A DNA stretch of 34,937 bases from Lachnospiraceae bacterium (GTDB taxonomy: Bacteria > Bacillota_A > Clostridia > Lachnospirales > Lachnospiraceae), in contig JAGBNT010000007.1 of the NCBI GenBank assembly GCA_017634255.1, positions 1-34,937 of the forward strand, written 5' to 3'. Shown here in pieces: positions 1 through 7,721 of the stretch. The position numbers and the translations under genes are program-made. Under the pieces are notes generated by a model, which was not told the DNA's origin, searched no databases, and was given only the letters and a program-made list of their open reading frames with translations. Positions within the stretch are counted from its first letter, which is position 1. The number at the start of each line of letters is the position of its first letter.

Positions 1-2
1 CG

Positions 3-676
<674 letters not shown>

Positions 677-691
677 GGGGAGGTGAATCCT

Positions 692-1096
692 ATGGCAGCC
701 TTCCATTTACAGGTGGTTTCCATGGACGGTCCGATCTTCGATGGCAATGTTCAAAAGATCATGCTTCGGACGATCGACGGGGATATTGCAATACTTGCGA
801 GACATACCAATTACTGTACCGCTATAGGTATGGGAACGGCTCATATATTACTGGAAGATGACAGCGAGAAGACAGCAGCGTGTATCGGCGGAATGATCTC
901 AGTAATGGACGGGGAGTGCAGGGTCATTCCCACGACCTGGGAGTGGAGCGACGAGATCGACGTCGAGCGTGCAGAGGCCGCAAAGAAGAAGGCGGAGCAG
1001 AGGCTCGCAGATGAAAAGCTGTCGAAGCAGGCGCATATAAACGCGGAAGCGAAGCTGAGACGAGCGCTGGTACGTTTAGGTACTGCTAAGAAATAA
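692..1096 (+). CDS. atpC: ATP synthase F1 epsilon subunit
   Basis: 134-residue epsilon subunit of F1, part of the central stalk; it links the gamma shaft to the c-ring and inhibits ATP hydrolysis. The N-terminal beta-sandwich (FHLQVVSMDGPIFDG; LRTIDGDIAILARHTNY) is followed by a C-terminal helical hairpin rich in Ala, Lys and Glu (from about residue 90). A GTG nine bases earlier (683) is possible, but the Shine-Dalgarno AGGGGAGG at 676-683 sits 8 nt before ATG 692, which decides the start. It lies directly after atpD, in the standard order. Confidence 0.93.
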   Translation: MAAFHLQVVSMDGPIFDGNVQKIMLRTIDGDIAILARHTNYCTAIGMGTAHILLEDDSEKTAACIGGMISVMDGECRVIPTTWEWSDEIDVERAEAAKKKAEQRLADEKLSKQAHINAEAKLRRALVRLGTAKK

Positions 1097-1122
1097 GGAT
1101 CGTTTTCGGGAGGCAAAAAACA

Positions 1123-1599
1123 ATCATTACGTTATATCGTAAAAGGATCATTCCCGAGGAATGCATACCGCTAAAAGACGATGTTATTTTGTACGCGGAC
1201 GATACAAAGATCGTAACGGCGTGGAAGACTTTGCATCCGAAGCTGGAGTTTGACAGCGGACAGTCCTGTTATTTCCTCAAGGAGGGCTATAAGGTCAGTC
1301 GTTTTCTGAAGGGCAGCGAGCTGGTTTATTGGTACTGTGATATTATAGATTATGAGTATAAGCCGGAAGAGGAGACATATATTTTCAGGGACCTGCTTGC
1401 AGATGTGGTCGTCTATCCCAACGGTTTTGTAAAGGTCCTGGACCTGGACGAGTTTGAACAGGCGCTGGAGGCCGGGAGCCTGACGAGCCTGGATGTGAGG
1501 AAGGCTCTGAGGTCGCTGTCGCAGCTGTTGAACATAATTTACAACGGTAAATTTGAAATACTTACAAACGAGATATTAACGAGAGTAAAGAGTGAGTAG
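1123..1599 (+). CDS. DUF402 protein with apparent non-AUG start
   Basis: About 158 residues. The segments KDDVILY, WKTLHPK, SCYFLKEGYKVSRF, YWYCDIIDYEY and RDLLADVVVYPNGF are those of DUF402/FomD-like proteins, a beta-barrel family that includes nucleoside phosphatases; the substrate here is unknown. The only standard start codon near the N-terminus is TTG at 1189, with no ribosome binding site, and it would remove the conserved LYRKRIIPEECIPLKDD segment. The open frame extends upstream to a stop at 1087 with no ATG, GTG or TTG. A Shine-Dalgarno GGGAGG at 1108-1113 lies 9 nt before ATC 1123 and 12 nt before ATT 1126, so one of these is the probable start. The gene follows atpC by 26 nt and may be read with the atp operon. 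Confidence 0.8.
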   Translation: MITLYRKRIIPEECIPLKDDVILYADDTKIVTAWKTLHPKLEFDSGQSCYFLKEGYKVSRFLKGSELVYWYCDIIDYEYKPEEETYIFRDLLADVVVYPNGFVKVLDLDEFEQALEAGSLTSLDVRKALRSLSQLLNIIYNGKFEILTNEILTRVKSE

Positions 1600-1621
1600 G
1601 GGGATAAAGCTTCTCCCTACT
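1595..1621 (+). terminator. Hairpin overlapping the DUF402 stop codon
   Basis: A 10-bp stem with one G-U pair (1595-1604 with 1612-1621) encloses a 7-nt loop and includes the DUF402 stop codon. It is followed by CCATTTAAATT rather than a U-run, so it is at best a weak terminator. It may instead act as a processing or attenuation element between DUF402 and the next gene, which has no ribosome binding site of its own. Confidence 0.35.
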
Positions 1622-1632
1622 CCATTTAAATT

Positions 1633-4086
1633 ATGCGAAATATTTTACTTAAGATACTGTTTTTTCTGACAGTATTTTCTATTTCTCTTTTCATAATGAT
1701 CCGTATGTTCAATACGGTCAACACGGATATGACGGGAACGATGGATAAAGCATCGCTTCCGCTGGTTTACGTGTCCCTGAATGATGAAAAAATAAATATC
1801 ATGCGGGGAGTGACCGGCGAATTGGAGGTAAGGACGGTGAGAGGCTATCTCACCCCTCTGACAGCTGACAGAAAGATGTCCGTTATTATCGATACCTTCG
1901 GCGGAAATCTGGATACTATCTCCTATGAGGTTCGCTCGATAAACGGGGAAAGACTGATCGAGCGCACAGAGGTGCTGGACTATATTGAGCAGGGAGACAG
2001 CATAAAGGCAGACTTAAATATAAAAGACCTTATCCGTGAGGGGACGGAATATATGCTCGTGGTGCTTCTGGACAACGGAGCCTATACCGCCAAATACTAT
2101 ACGAGAATAATATATGGTATGGATCTGCACGAAAAGGATATGGTCAGCTTCGTCTCGGACTTCTCGGACAAAACCTTTAATAAACAGGAGGCGCAGAGCC
2201 TGGTGACCTACCTTGAAAGTAACGCAAAGGGCGATAACTCGACCTTTGATCACGTAAATATAAATTCCAGCCTGGATCAGGTCACCTGGGGGAATTTAAG
2301 GCCTGAAAAGCCAGCAAGTCACGTAATAAATATCCTGGATATGGACGGATATACAGCTACCTTTAATGTGGACTATACGCTTTCAGTGAAAGATGAAAAC
2401 TATAAGGTCCGGGAGTATTATAGGCTCAGATATACGGACAAGAGGATATATCTGCTGGACTACGAGAGGGACATGGACGAATATTTTACGGAGGAGGCCT
2501 CAAGATTCGTAAATGACAAGATCGTCCTGGGGATACGCAATGAAGACGTAAATATGGCCGAAAGCGTAGACGGGAGACATCTGGCCTTTGAGCAGAACGG
2601 AAGCCTCTACACCTACAGGGAAAGTGAAAAGAAGCTGGTACGGGTCTTCTCCTTTGAGGATAAGGACGAAGAGGATATCAGGACCAGGTATGACAAGCAT
2701 TGGATAAAGATACTGAGGGTCGGAGAAAGCGGAAGTGTCTTCTTTGCGGTTTACGGCTATATGAACAGGGGACGGCACGAGGGAGATATAGGAGTCTCCC
2801 TGTATAACTACGATGCCTCTTTGAACCAGACAGACGAGGAGGTATATATCAAATATCCCTATTCTGCGGAGAGGTTAAAAACCGATGTAAATACGCTGTT
2901 TTTCTACGACGGGGGCTCAAACCTGAGCACGTATCTCGCAGGGAATGTCTATAGGATAAATATAGAGGACAGGAAGCTTAAGAGTCTGGCCAAGCCGGAG
3001 GAGATAGTGGTTTCCGAGAGCAACCGTATGGCGGCTGTGCTGGAGGATGGGAAATTGAGGGTCCTGGATTTCTATTCAAATAAGGACATCGAGATAGATA
3101 GGGAGGGAGCACATCCCCTGGGCTTTATCGGAGAGGATTTTGTTTACGGGGTGGCAGAGGCGCAGGACGTCGTCTGGTCCATCTTCGGCTCATATATAGA
3201 GCCCATGAGCACTGTATATATTGAAAACGGCAGCGGAGAGGTATTGAAGACCTATTCCCGCCCGGGAGTGTATGTGATCGGAGCAGAGATCGGAGACAAT
3301 GAGATAAGTCTTAAATGTATAAGCAAGTCGGGCGACAGACTGGTGAATCTGGCGGACGAGGAGATAATGCATAATTCTGAGCCCGAAAAGCAGAGCAACA
3401 CGGTCCTTCGCGTAGCCACAGAGGACAGGGAGACGATCACGGAAATAAGCCTCTTTACGGTTCCGCCCTCTGCCAAGTTGCAGCTGATAACGCCTAAGGA
3501 GGTTATCTACAGTGAAAACAGGAATGTGGTGGTGAGGTCCGACACGGAGATACCCAGATTTTATACCTTTGCAAAGGGACAGCTGTCAGGGGTCTATAAC
3601 GACCCGGTGGATGCTATAAACGAGGCCAACGATCAGTCCGGAGTAGCGGTAGATGAAAATGACGAATACATATGGAGAAAGGGAAGGGGTACGTCGGCCG
3701 TAATAGACGATATCTCTTTGGAGGACAACGCTCTTCTAGCCCAGATATTAAATGCGGTACTCCTCCATACGGGTGTATCCATGGATACAGAGAAATTTAT
3801 GGACAGGGGAAAGACTGCGCTTGAGATCCTAAATGACAATATAGACGGCAACGTTCTTTCGCTCTCCGGGTGTCCGCTGAGCTCAGCGCTCTATTATATA
3901 AGTAAGGATGCACCTCTGCTGGCGTCCTATCAGTCCAAGGCCGTTTTGATCACAGGCTATGATGCGGATAACGTAATAATAATGGACGGCAGTACGACGG
4001 AAAAAATGGATATAGAAAGAGCCGCTGAATTGTTTGAATCCAGCGGCAACGACTTCGTATCCTATGTGCTTCACAACATCGACTGA
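1633..4086 (+). CDS. Large membrane-anchored protein, propeller-like middle, C39-like C-terminus
   Basis: 817 residues, function unknown. Residues ~5-25 form one hydrophobic segment with a short positive N-terminus (MRNILLK), so the rest should lie outside the cell, held by a signal anchor. Residues ~35-280 look like beta-rich globular domains. Residues ~300-600 carry repeated strand patterns such as DGRHLAFEQNGSLYTY and NRMAAVLEDGKLRVLDFYS that resemble beta-propeller blades. The last ~110 residues (PLLASYQSKAVLITGYD, NVIIMDG) recall the second half of a C39-type papain-like peptidase fold, but no Cys sits where the nucleophile is expected and a Lys is found at the expected His position, so it looks non-catalytic. 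ATG 1633 has no Shine-Dalgarno (CCATTTAAATT precedes it); it is chosen because it gives the membrane segment. The fold assignments are inferences by eye. Confidence 0.75.
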   Translation: MRNILLKILFFLTVFSISLFIMIRMFNTVNTDMTGTMDKASLPLVYVSLNDEKINIMRGVTGELEVRTVRGYLTPLTADRKMSVIIDTFGGNLDTISYEVRSINGERLIERTEVLDYIEQGDSIKADLNIKDLIREGTEYMLVVLLDNGAYTAKYYTRIIYGMDLHEKDMVSFVSDFSDKTFNKQEAQSLVTYLESNAKGDNSTFDHVNINSSLDQVTWGNLRPEKPASHVINILDMDGYTATFNVDYTLSVKDENYKVREYYRLRYTDKRIYLLDYERDMDEYFTEEASRFVNDKIVLGIRNEDVNMAESVDGRHLAFEQNGSLYTYRESEKKLVRVFSFEDKDEEDIRTRYDKHWIKILRVGESGSVFFAVYGYMNRGRHEGDIGVSLYNYDASLNQTDEEVYIKYPYSAERLKTDVNTLFFYDGGSNLSTYLAGNVYRINIEDRKLKSLAKPEEIVVSESNRMAAVLEDGKLRVLDFYSNKDIEIDREGAHPLGFIGEDFVYGVAEAQDVVWSIFGSYIEPMSTVYIENGSGEVLKTYSRPGVYVIGAEIGDNEISLKCISKSGDRLVNLADEEIMHNSEPEKQSNTVLRVATEDRETITEISLFTVPPSAKLQLITPKEVIYSENRNVVVRSDTEIPRFYTFAKGQLSGVYNDPVDAINEANDQSGVAVDENDEYIWRKGRGTSAVIDDISLEDNALLAQILNAVLLHTGVSMDTEKFMDRGKTALEILNDNIDGNVLSLSGCPLSSALYYISKDAPLLASYQSKAVLITGYDADNVIIMDGSTTEKMDIERAAELFESSGNDFVSYVLHNID

Positions 4087-4114
4087 TAATGATCACAGAT
4101 CATGCAGCCGTGTT

Positions 4115-5299
4115 TTAAACCTCTCCGTTTTTATAGCGCGCAACAAGGGACTGTATCCTGTTGTTAGGATTTAAGAGGTCGCTTATAGAGGAATCATGAT
4201 TGAGGGTGTCTATGATGAATGCTATATATTTACTCAGATCGCAGGAGATATAGTAATCCCGCTCCAACAGCTCCGGAGGCTGATAGATACAGTTGGTAGT
4301 CAGGATGCGGTAGATAAGCCCCTCCTCGAAGGCCTTGTCGAAACGCTCGAGACCCTGGGTGAAAAGCCCGAAGGTCGCCATGATGAAGATCCTGTTGGCC
4401 TTACGCCGCTTTAATTCCTGAGCAACCTCTATGACGCTGTCGCCGGAGGAGATCATATCGTCAATTACGAGAATATCCTTGCCCTCGACGGATGAACCGA
4501 GGAACTCATGGGCGACTATGGGATTCTTTCCGTTTACGATGGTGGTATAATCCCTTCTTTTATAGAACATACCCATATCCAGTCCGAGTACGTTTGCAAT
4601 ATAGATGGCGCGGCTCATTCCGCCCTCGTCGGGGCTGACGACCATCATGTGAGAAGAATCGATGGAGAGATCCTTTACATTATATAAAAGTCCCTTGATA
4701 AACTGGTATGCGGGCTGCACTGTCTCAAAACCGTGGAGTGGAATTGCGTTCTGAACCCTTGCGTCGTGGGCATCGAAGGTGATTATATTGTCGACACCCA
4801 TCTGAACCAGCTCCTGAAGAGCTATAGCGCAGTCCAGAGACTCCCTGGAATTTCTCTTATGCTGCCTGCCCTCATAGAGAAAGGGCATTATGACCGAGAT
4901 CCGGCGGGCCTTTCCGCCAACTGCGGAAATTATCCTCTTGAGATTCTGATAGTGGTCGTCGGGAGACATCCTGTTTTCACGGCCGCAGAGCCTGTAGGGA
5001 ACGCTGTAATTGCAGATGTCCACCAAAAGGAAGAGGTCCATGCCCCTGATGGATTCGTTTATGCTCCCCTTGCCCTCTCCTGAGCCGAAGCGGGATATTT
5101 TTGTGCTTATGAGATAAGAGTCACGCTGATACCCAGAAAACGCCAGAGTGTTCTTGTGCTCGTGCTCTCTCTCTGTACGCCAGTTTATCAGGTACTTATC
5201 GACCATTCCGGCCAGCTTTTCACAGCCGGTCAGGGGTATTACGCCGAGGCTTCCTACGGGTATGGTTTCGAGTTTACGTTTTCCGGCATGAATTGACAT
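4115..5299 (-). CDS. prs: Divergent ribose-phosphate pyrophosphokinase (PRPP synthetase)
   Basis: Makes PRPP from ribose 5-phosphate and ATP for nucleotide, His, Trp and NAD synthesis. Two phosphoribosyltransferase-type halves are visible: PFLYEGRQHKR (139-149; canonical PYxxYARQDRK), TFDAHDAR (174-181), the VSPDEGG pyrophosphate loop (221-227), the catalytic flexible loop KRRDY (247-251) and the PRPP-binding loop VIDDMISSGDS (278-288). At 394 residues it is about 80 longer than the classical ~315-residue enzyme and its loops differ from consensus (SSGDS instead of DTGGT-like). It could be a paralogue with altered regulation. The start is 3 nt after the stop of the helicase-loader gene, behind GAGGG, so it is translationally linked to the replication operon. 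It converges with the gene ending at 4086. Confidence 0.88.
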   Translation of the reverse strand: MSIHAGKRKLETIPVGSLGVIPLTGCEKLAGMVDKYLINWRTEREHEHKNTLAFSGYQRDSYLISTKISRFGSGEGKGSINESIRGMDLFLLVDICNYSVPYRLCGRENRMSPDDHYQNLKRIISAVGGKARRISVIMPFLYEGRQHKRNSRESLDCAIALQELVQMGVDNIITFDAHDARVQNAIPLHGFETVQPAYQFIKGLLYNVKDLSIDSSHMMVVSPDEGGMSRAIYIANVLGLDMGMFYKRRDYTTIVNGKNPIVAHEFLGSSVEGKDILVIDDMISSGDSVIEVAQELKRRKANRIFIMATFGLFTQGLERFDKAFEEGLIYRILTTNCIYQPPELLERDYYISCDLSKYIAFIIDTLNHDSSISDLLNPNNRIQSLVARYKNGEV

Positions 5300-5302
5300 A
5301 GG

Positions 5303-6259
5303 CTAGTCCCTCTTTCTGAGTCTGATATCTGCGCTGTTAAAACGGTAGAGATCCGAGCTGCTAAGGAGCCTTGAAAATGAACGCTCGGAGTAATCTGTCT
5401 GAATCTTCTCCAATGAAAGATTGCTGGAGATAATAGTCGGCTTTTTTCTGATAGCCCTCTCATTAAGTATAGCAAAAAATTGTGAACGAACAAAGCTATT
5501 TGTTACTTCTGTTCCCAAATCATCTATAACGAGCAGATCACAGGAATAAAGATCTTGCTGCAGCTCGGTTTTTTCATCCTTGCTCTTGTTTCCGAAGATA
5601 TAGTCGGAAAGCGTGTCGAATAGGCTGAAAGCGGAGAAATAAAGGCAAAAATGCCCTCTGTCCAAAAGCTCCTTGACGATACAGTTTGTCATGAAGGTCT
5701 TTCCGCTTCCCACAGAGCCGAGGAAGAGCAAATTTTTAAAGCTCTTTCCAAAGTTCGCGATATACTGCTTAGCATCGTCGTAGACCTTGTGCATCTCCCC
5801 TACGACCTCCGGTGAATAGCTACCGAAATCGAAGGTGGAAAAATTCTCGCTGGCCAAAACCTGTTGTATGCCGGCCTGTCTGTAGCGCGAGTAGGCGAGA
5901 CGGCTGTTCAGGCAGTGGCAGCGCTTATTGTCCACGTAGCCGGTATCGTGACAATCGGGACACTTATATATGGGCGAGAGATAGTCCTCGGGGAAGCCGT
6001 TCTCGGAAAGGAGCCTGCGCTTCTTTTTGGAAAGCTCCGAGATCTTATTGCCTATCCCGTTAAAGGAGCTGTCGTTACCGCGGATATAGTCCTTTGCGGA
6101 GGTAAAGGCCAGAGTGATGATCTTATCGGAGATCTCTCGAAACTCCGGGATCCTTTCTTCCACCTCCACAGTACGGCTGCGATGGACCATATCGTTATTA
6201 TAACGTATAAGCTCGTATTCATGCATTATGTCGTCATACATAGAGTTTGTAAGTGTCAT
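5303..6259 (-). CDS. dnaI: DnaI/DnaC-type AAA+ helicase loader
   Basis: 318-residue ATPase expected to load the replicative helicase onto DNA. The N-terminal helicase-binding part ends in a zinc-binding cluster CPDC (100-103) with CHC (114-116). The AAA+ core has Walker A GSVGSGKT (181-188), Walker B LLVIDDLG (242-249), a sensor-1 strand TIISSN (275-280) and an arginine-finger segment SERSFSRL (291-298). This layout is that of DnaI/DnaC loaders; the symbol is given by family, not proven orthology. Its Shine-Dalgarno AGAGGT overlaps the stop codon of the DnaD-like gene 12 nt upstream, and the PRPP synthetase follows after 3 nt, so the three genes form one operon. Confidence 0.9.
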   Translation of the reverse strand: MTLTNSMYDDIMHEYELIRYNNDMVHRSRTVEVEERIPEFREISDKIITLAFTSAKDYIRGNDSSFNGIGNKISELSKKKRRLLSENGFPEDYLSPIYKCPDCHDTGYVDNKRCHCLNSRLAYSRYRQAGIQQVLASENFSTFDFGSYSPEVVGEMHKVYDDAKQYIANFGKSFKNLLFLGSVGSGKTFMTNCIVKELLDRGHFCLYFSAFSLFDTLSDYIFGNKSKDEKTELQQDLYSCDLLVIDDLGTEVTNSFVRSQFFAILNERAIRKKPTIISSNLSLEKIQTDYSERSFSRLLSSSDLYRFNSADIRLRKRD

Positions 6260-6271
6260 CTGTCCATACCT

Positions 6272-7447
6272 CTAGTTCTTTGCGAATTCTTTTTCAAGAG
6301 CTGTGTAGTCGTAGTTGCGTTCACTGTAATTGCGGAATTGATCGCCCGGAGGCGGTGAATTCGTATTTGTAGAGGCAGTGTTTTTCCTGCTGCTTCGGTG
6401 AACCTTGTCGGCCAGGGCAACGTCCTCGGGAGTCTGGATATCCAGCTTTTTCCAGTTTTCAAGGGTCTTGTCTACATATTTAAAGCTCGCGTTTCCGGTG
6501 GTGATCAGACATCTGTCGGCGGCTAAGAGGATGAGCTCCATATCGAAGCCCAGCTCATTTTTCCACTTCCTGACGTAGCGCAGCTCCTCCTGGCCCAGGA
6601 CACGATTGCTGATGCCGAAGGCCCTTCTGACCGCCTCCTGGTCAGCGTCCGCAAAGGAGGCTGTCCTTATTTTGGCGGCAGAAACATCCCGTACACCGTC
6701 CTCATGCCAGGAGATGGCGACCTTTTCGATGTATTTCATGCTTCTGTGGCCCTTGTCGACACAGTACTCTATGAGGTACTCGATAAGAGCCGGCGGAAAT
6801 TTTAAAGTATCATATATATAAAGAACAGAATTTGTTTCCGGCATGGTCAGGGGACGGCCGAAGTATTCCTTTGTAATGAAGAGGAGCTCCTTGATATCCT
6901 CCTGACTGTTGAATTTATCCAGCTGGTCCTTCGAATAGAATTTGGCAGCGGGAACGGCATTGATGACTTCCTTTGCGGGCTTTACGGGCGCAGCCTGGGT
7001 ATTTTCAGGCATGGAGGGAGCCGGAGCGGGCGACGCCATAGCAAGCCCGGCAGGGCTCCTGTGTACCATATAATCCGTAGTGGTATGCACCGGAAAATAT
7101 CCCTGCTCCGAGGGAGCCTGGACTGAATATGAGCTGTCCGAGGGAGCACGCATAGACACAGAGCAGAGCACGCCATTTGCATAGTCCAGGGACAAAAGCC
7201 CCTGATGGTGCCAGTAGTCCAGAGCGCGCACTATATCCCTTTCGGAATAATTCAGGGCTTCTGCAGCCTTATTTATGCTGAATCCGCAGTGAGACACACA
7301 GCGCAGAAGGTACAGATAGACCTTAAGCTGTGCCTCGTTTGCCGCGGACATATAATTGTCGATAAAAATATTCGGCACGGAAGTCAGACTGTTCTCCGGG
7401 CCGTTAAGCTTTATCTCGTTATCCACCTTTTCCCAAACCTTCACCAC
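6272..7447 (-). CDS. DnaD-domain primosome protein
   Basis: 391 residues. The N-terminal ~110 residues form a winged-helix DnaD-like domain (SVPNIFIDNYM, QLKVYLYLLRCV, INKAAEALNYSERDIVRALDYWHHQGLL). A Pro/Ala/Ser-rich linker covers about 112-175. The C-terminal DnaD/DnaB2 domain contains YIEKVAISWHEDGV (a YxxxIxxxW-type motif); a second helical region (FKYVDKTLENWKKL) and a charged tail follow. DnaD proteins help DnaA and the loader remodel origin DNA and restart stalled forks. The assigned start is GTG 7447; GTG 7444 or GTG 7426 are possible, as no site has a strong Shine-Dalgarno. It is the first gene of the operon and lies directly downstream of a promoter flanked by DnaA-box repeats. Confidence 0.87.
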   Translation of the reverse strand: MVKVWEKVDNEIKLNGPENSLTSVPNIFIDNYMSAANEAQLKVYLYLLRCVSHCGFSINKAAEALNYSERDIVRALDYWHHQGLLSLDYANGVLCSVSMRAPSDSSYSVQAPSEQGYFPVHTTTDYMVHRSPAGLAMASPAPAPSMPENTQAAPVKPAKEVINAVPAAKFYSKDQLDKFNSQEDIKELLFITKEYFGRPLTMPETNSVLYIYDTLKFPPALIEYLIEYCVDKGHRSMKYIEKVAISWHEDGVRDVSAAKIRTASFADADQEAVRRAFGISNRVLGQEELRYVRKWKNELGFDMELILLAADRCLITTGNASFKYVDKTLENWKKLDIQTPEDVALADKVHRSSRKNTASTNTNSPPPGDQFRNYSERNYDYTALEKEFAKN

Positions 7448-7528
7448 TCGGTCAGACGGTATCGCCTGCCCTTTTAAAGTAAACGAAATTATTTATCTCG
7501 CTTAATATAATTTCTTTTCCCGTCAGAG

Positions 7529-7556
7529 ATTATAGCATAAAGAAAATCTAAATCAA
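7529..7556 (-). promoter_or_regulatory. Sigma-A promoter of the dnaD-dnaI-prs operon
   Basis: Reading the minus strand, TTGATT (7556-7551), a 16-nt spacer and a perfect TATAAT (7534-7529). Transcription should begin near 7522, leaving a leader of about 75 nt before the dnaD-like gene. The -35 box lies 47 nt from the nearest DnaA-box repeat. Confidence 0.7.
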
Positions 7557-7603
7557 TCCGCCGGAGGCGCGCAAACCCCGATAAATAGCGGTTTTTCGCA
7601 TAA

Positions 7604-7630
7604 GGTGGATAAGGTGGATTGTGTGGATAA
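7604..7630 (-). promoter_or_regulatory. Three tandem DnaA-box-type 9-mers
   Basis: On the plus strand three contiguous 9-mers read GGTGGATAA, GGTGGATTG and TGTGGATAA. The last is a perfect DnaA box (TTATCCACA on the minus strand), the first has one mismatch and the middle one three. All share one orientation and abut with exact 9-nt spacing. They lie just upstream of the dnaD operon promoter, where DnaA could activate, repress or be titrated. Confidence 0.65.
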
Positions 7631-7657
7631 ACAATTAAATTTTTGGAAAATCCGTAT

Positions 7658-7707
7658 AAAAAAATCCACAATTTTTAAACCCGTAAAAAAATTTAAAAAT
7701 TGTGGAT
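7658..7707 (-). terminator. Rho-independent terminator of murC built on DnaA-box-like arms
   Basis: A 16-bp perfect inverted repeat (7664-7679 with 7692-7707) and a 12-nt loop. Read from murC, the stem is followed by a run of seven T (7664-7658 on the minus strand). It begins 15 nt after the murC stop. The stem ends are ATCCACA/TGTGGAT, so the terminator arms are also partial DnaA boxes. Confidence 0.75.
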
Positions 7708-7718
7708 ATTGTGGATAA
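7701..7718 (-). promoter_or_regulatory. Two tandem DnaA-box-type 9-mers
   Basis: TGTGGATAT and TGTGGATAA lie end to end on the plus strand (7701-7709, 7710-7718). The second is a perfect DnaA box, the first has one mismatch. Orientation matches the cluster at 7604-7630. Between the two clusters lie about 70 very AT-rich bases. Confidence 0.65.
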
Positions 7719-7721
7719 TTA

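Noticed and set aside
4089..4103. ATGATC-ACA-GATCAT palindrome between the 817-residue gene and prs
   Set aside because: Six base pairs of moderate strength without a U-run directly after it; could be chance.
7506..7511. Plus-strand TATAAT upstream of the dnaD-like gene
   Set aside because: No -35 box at a suitable distance and no plus-strand gene follows; the minus-strand promoter at 7529-7556 explains the region.
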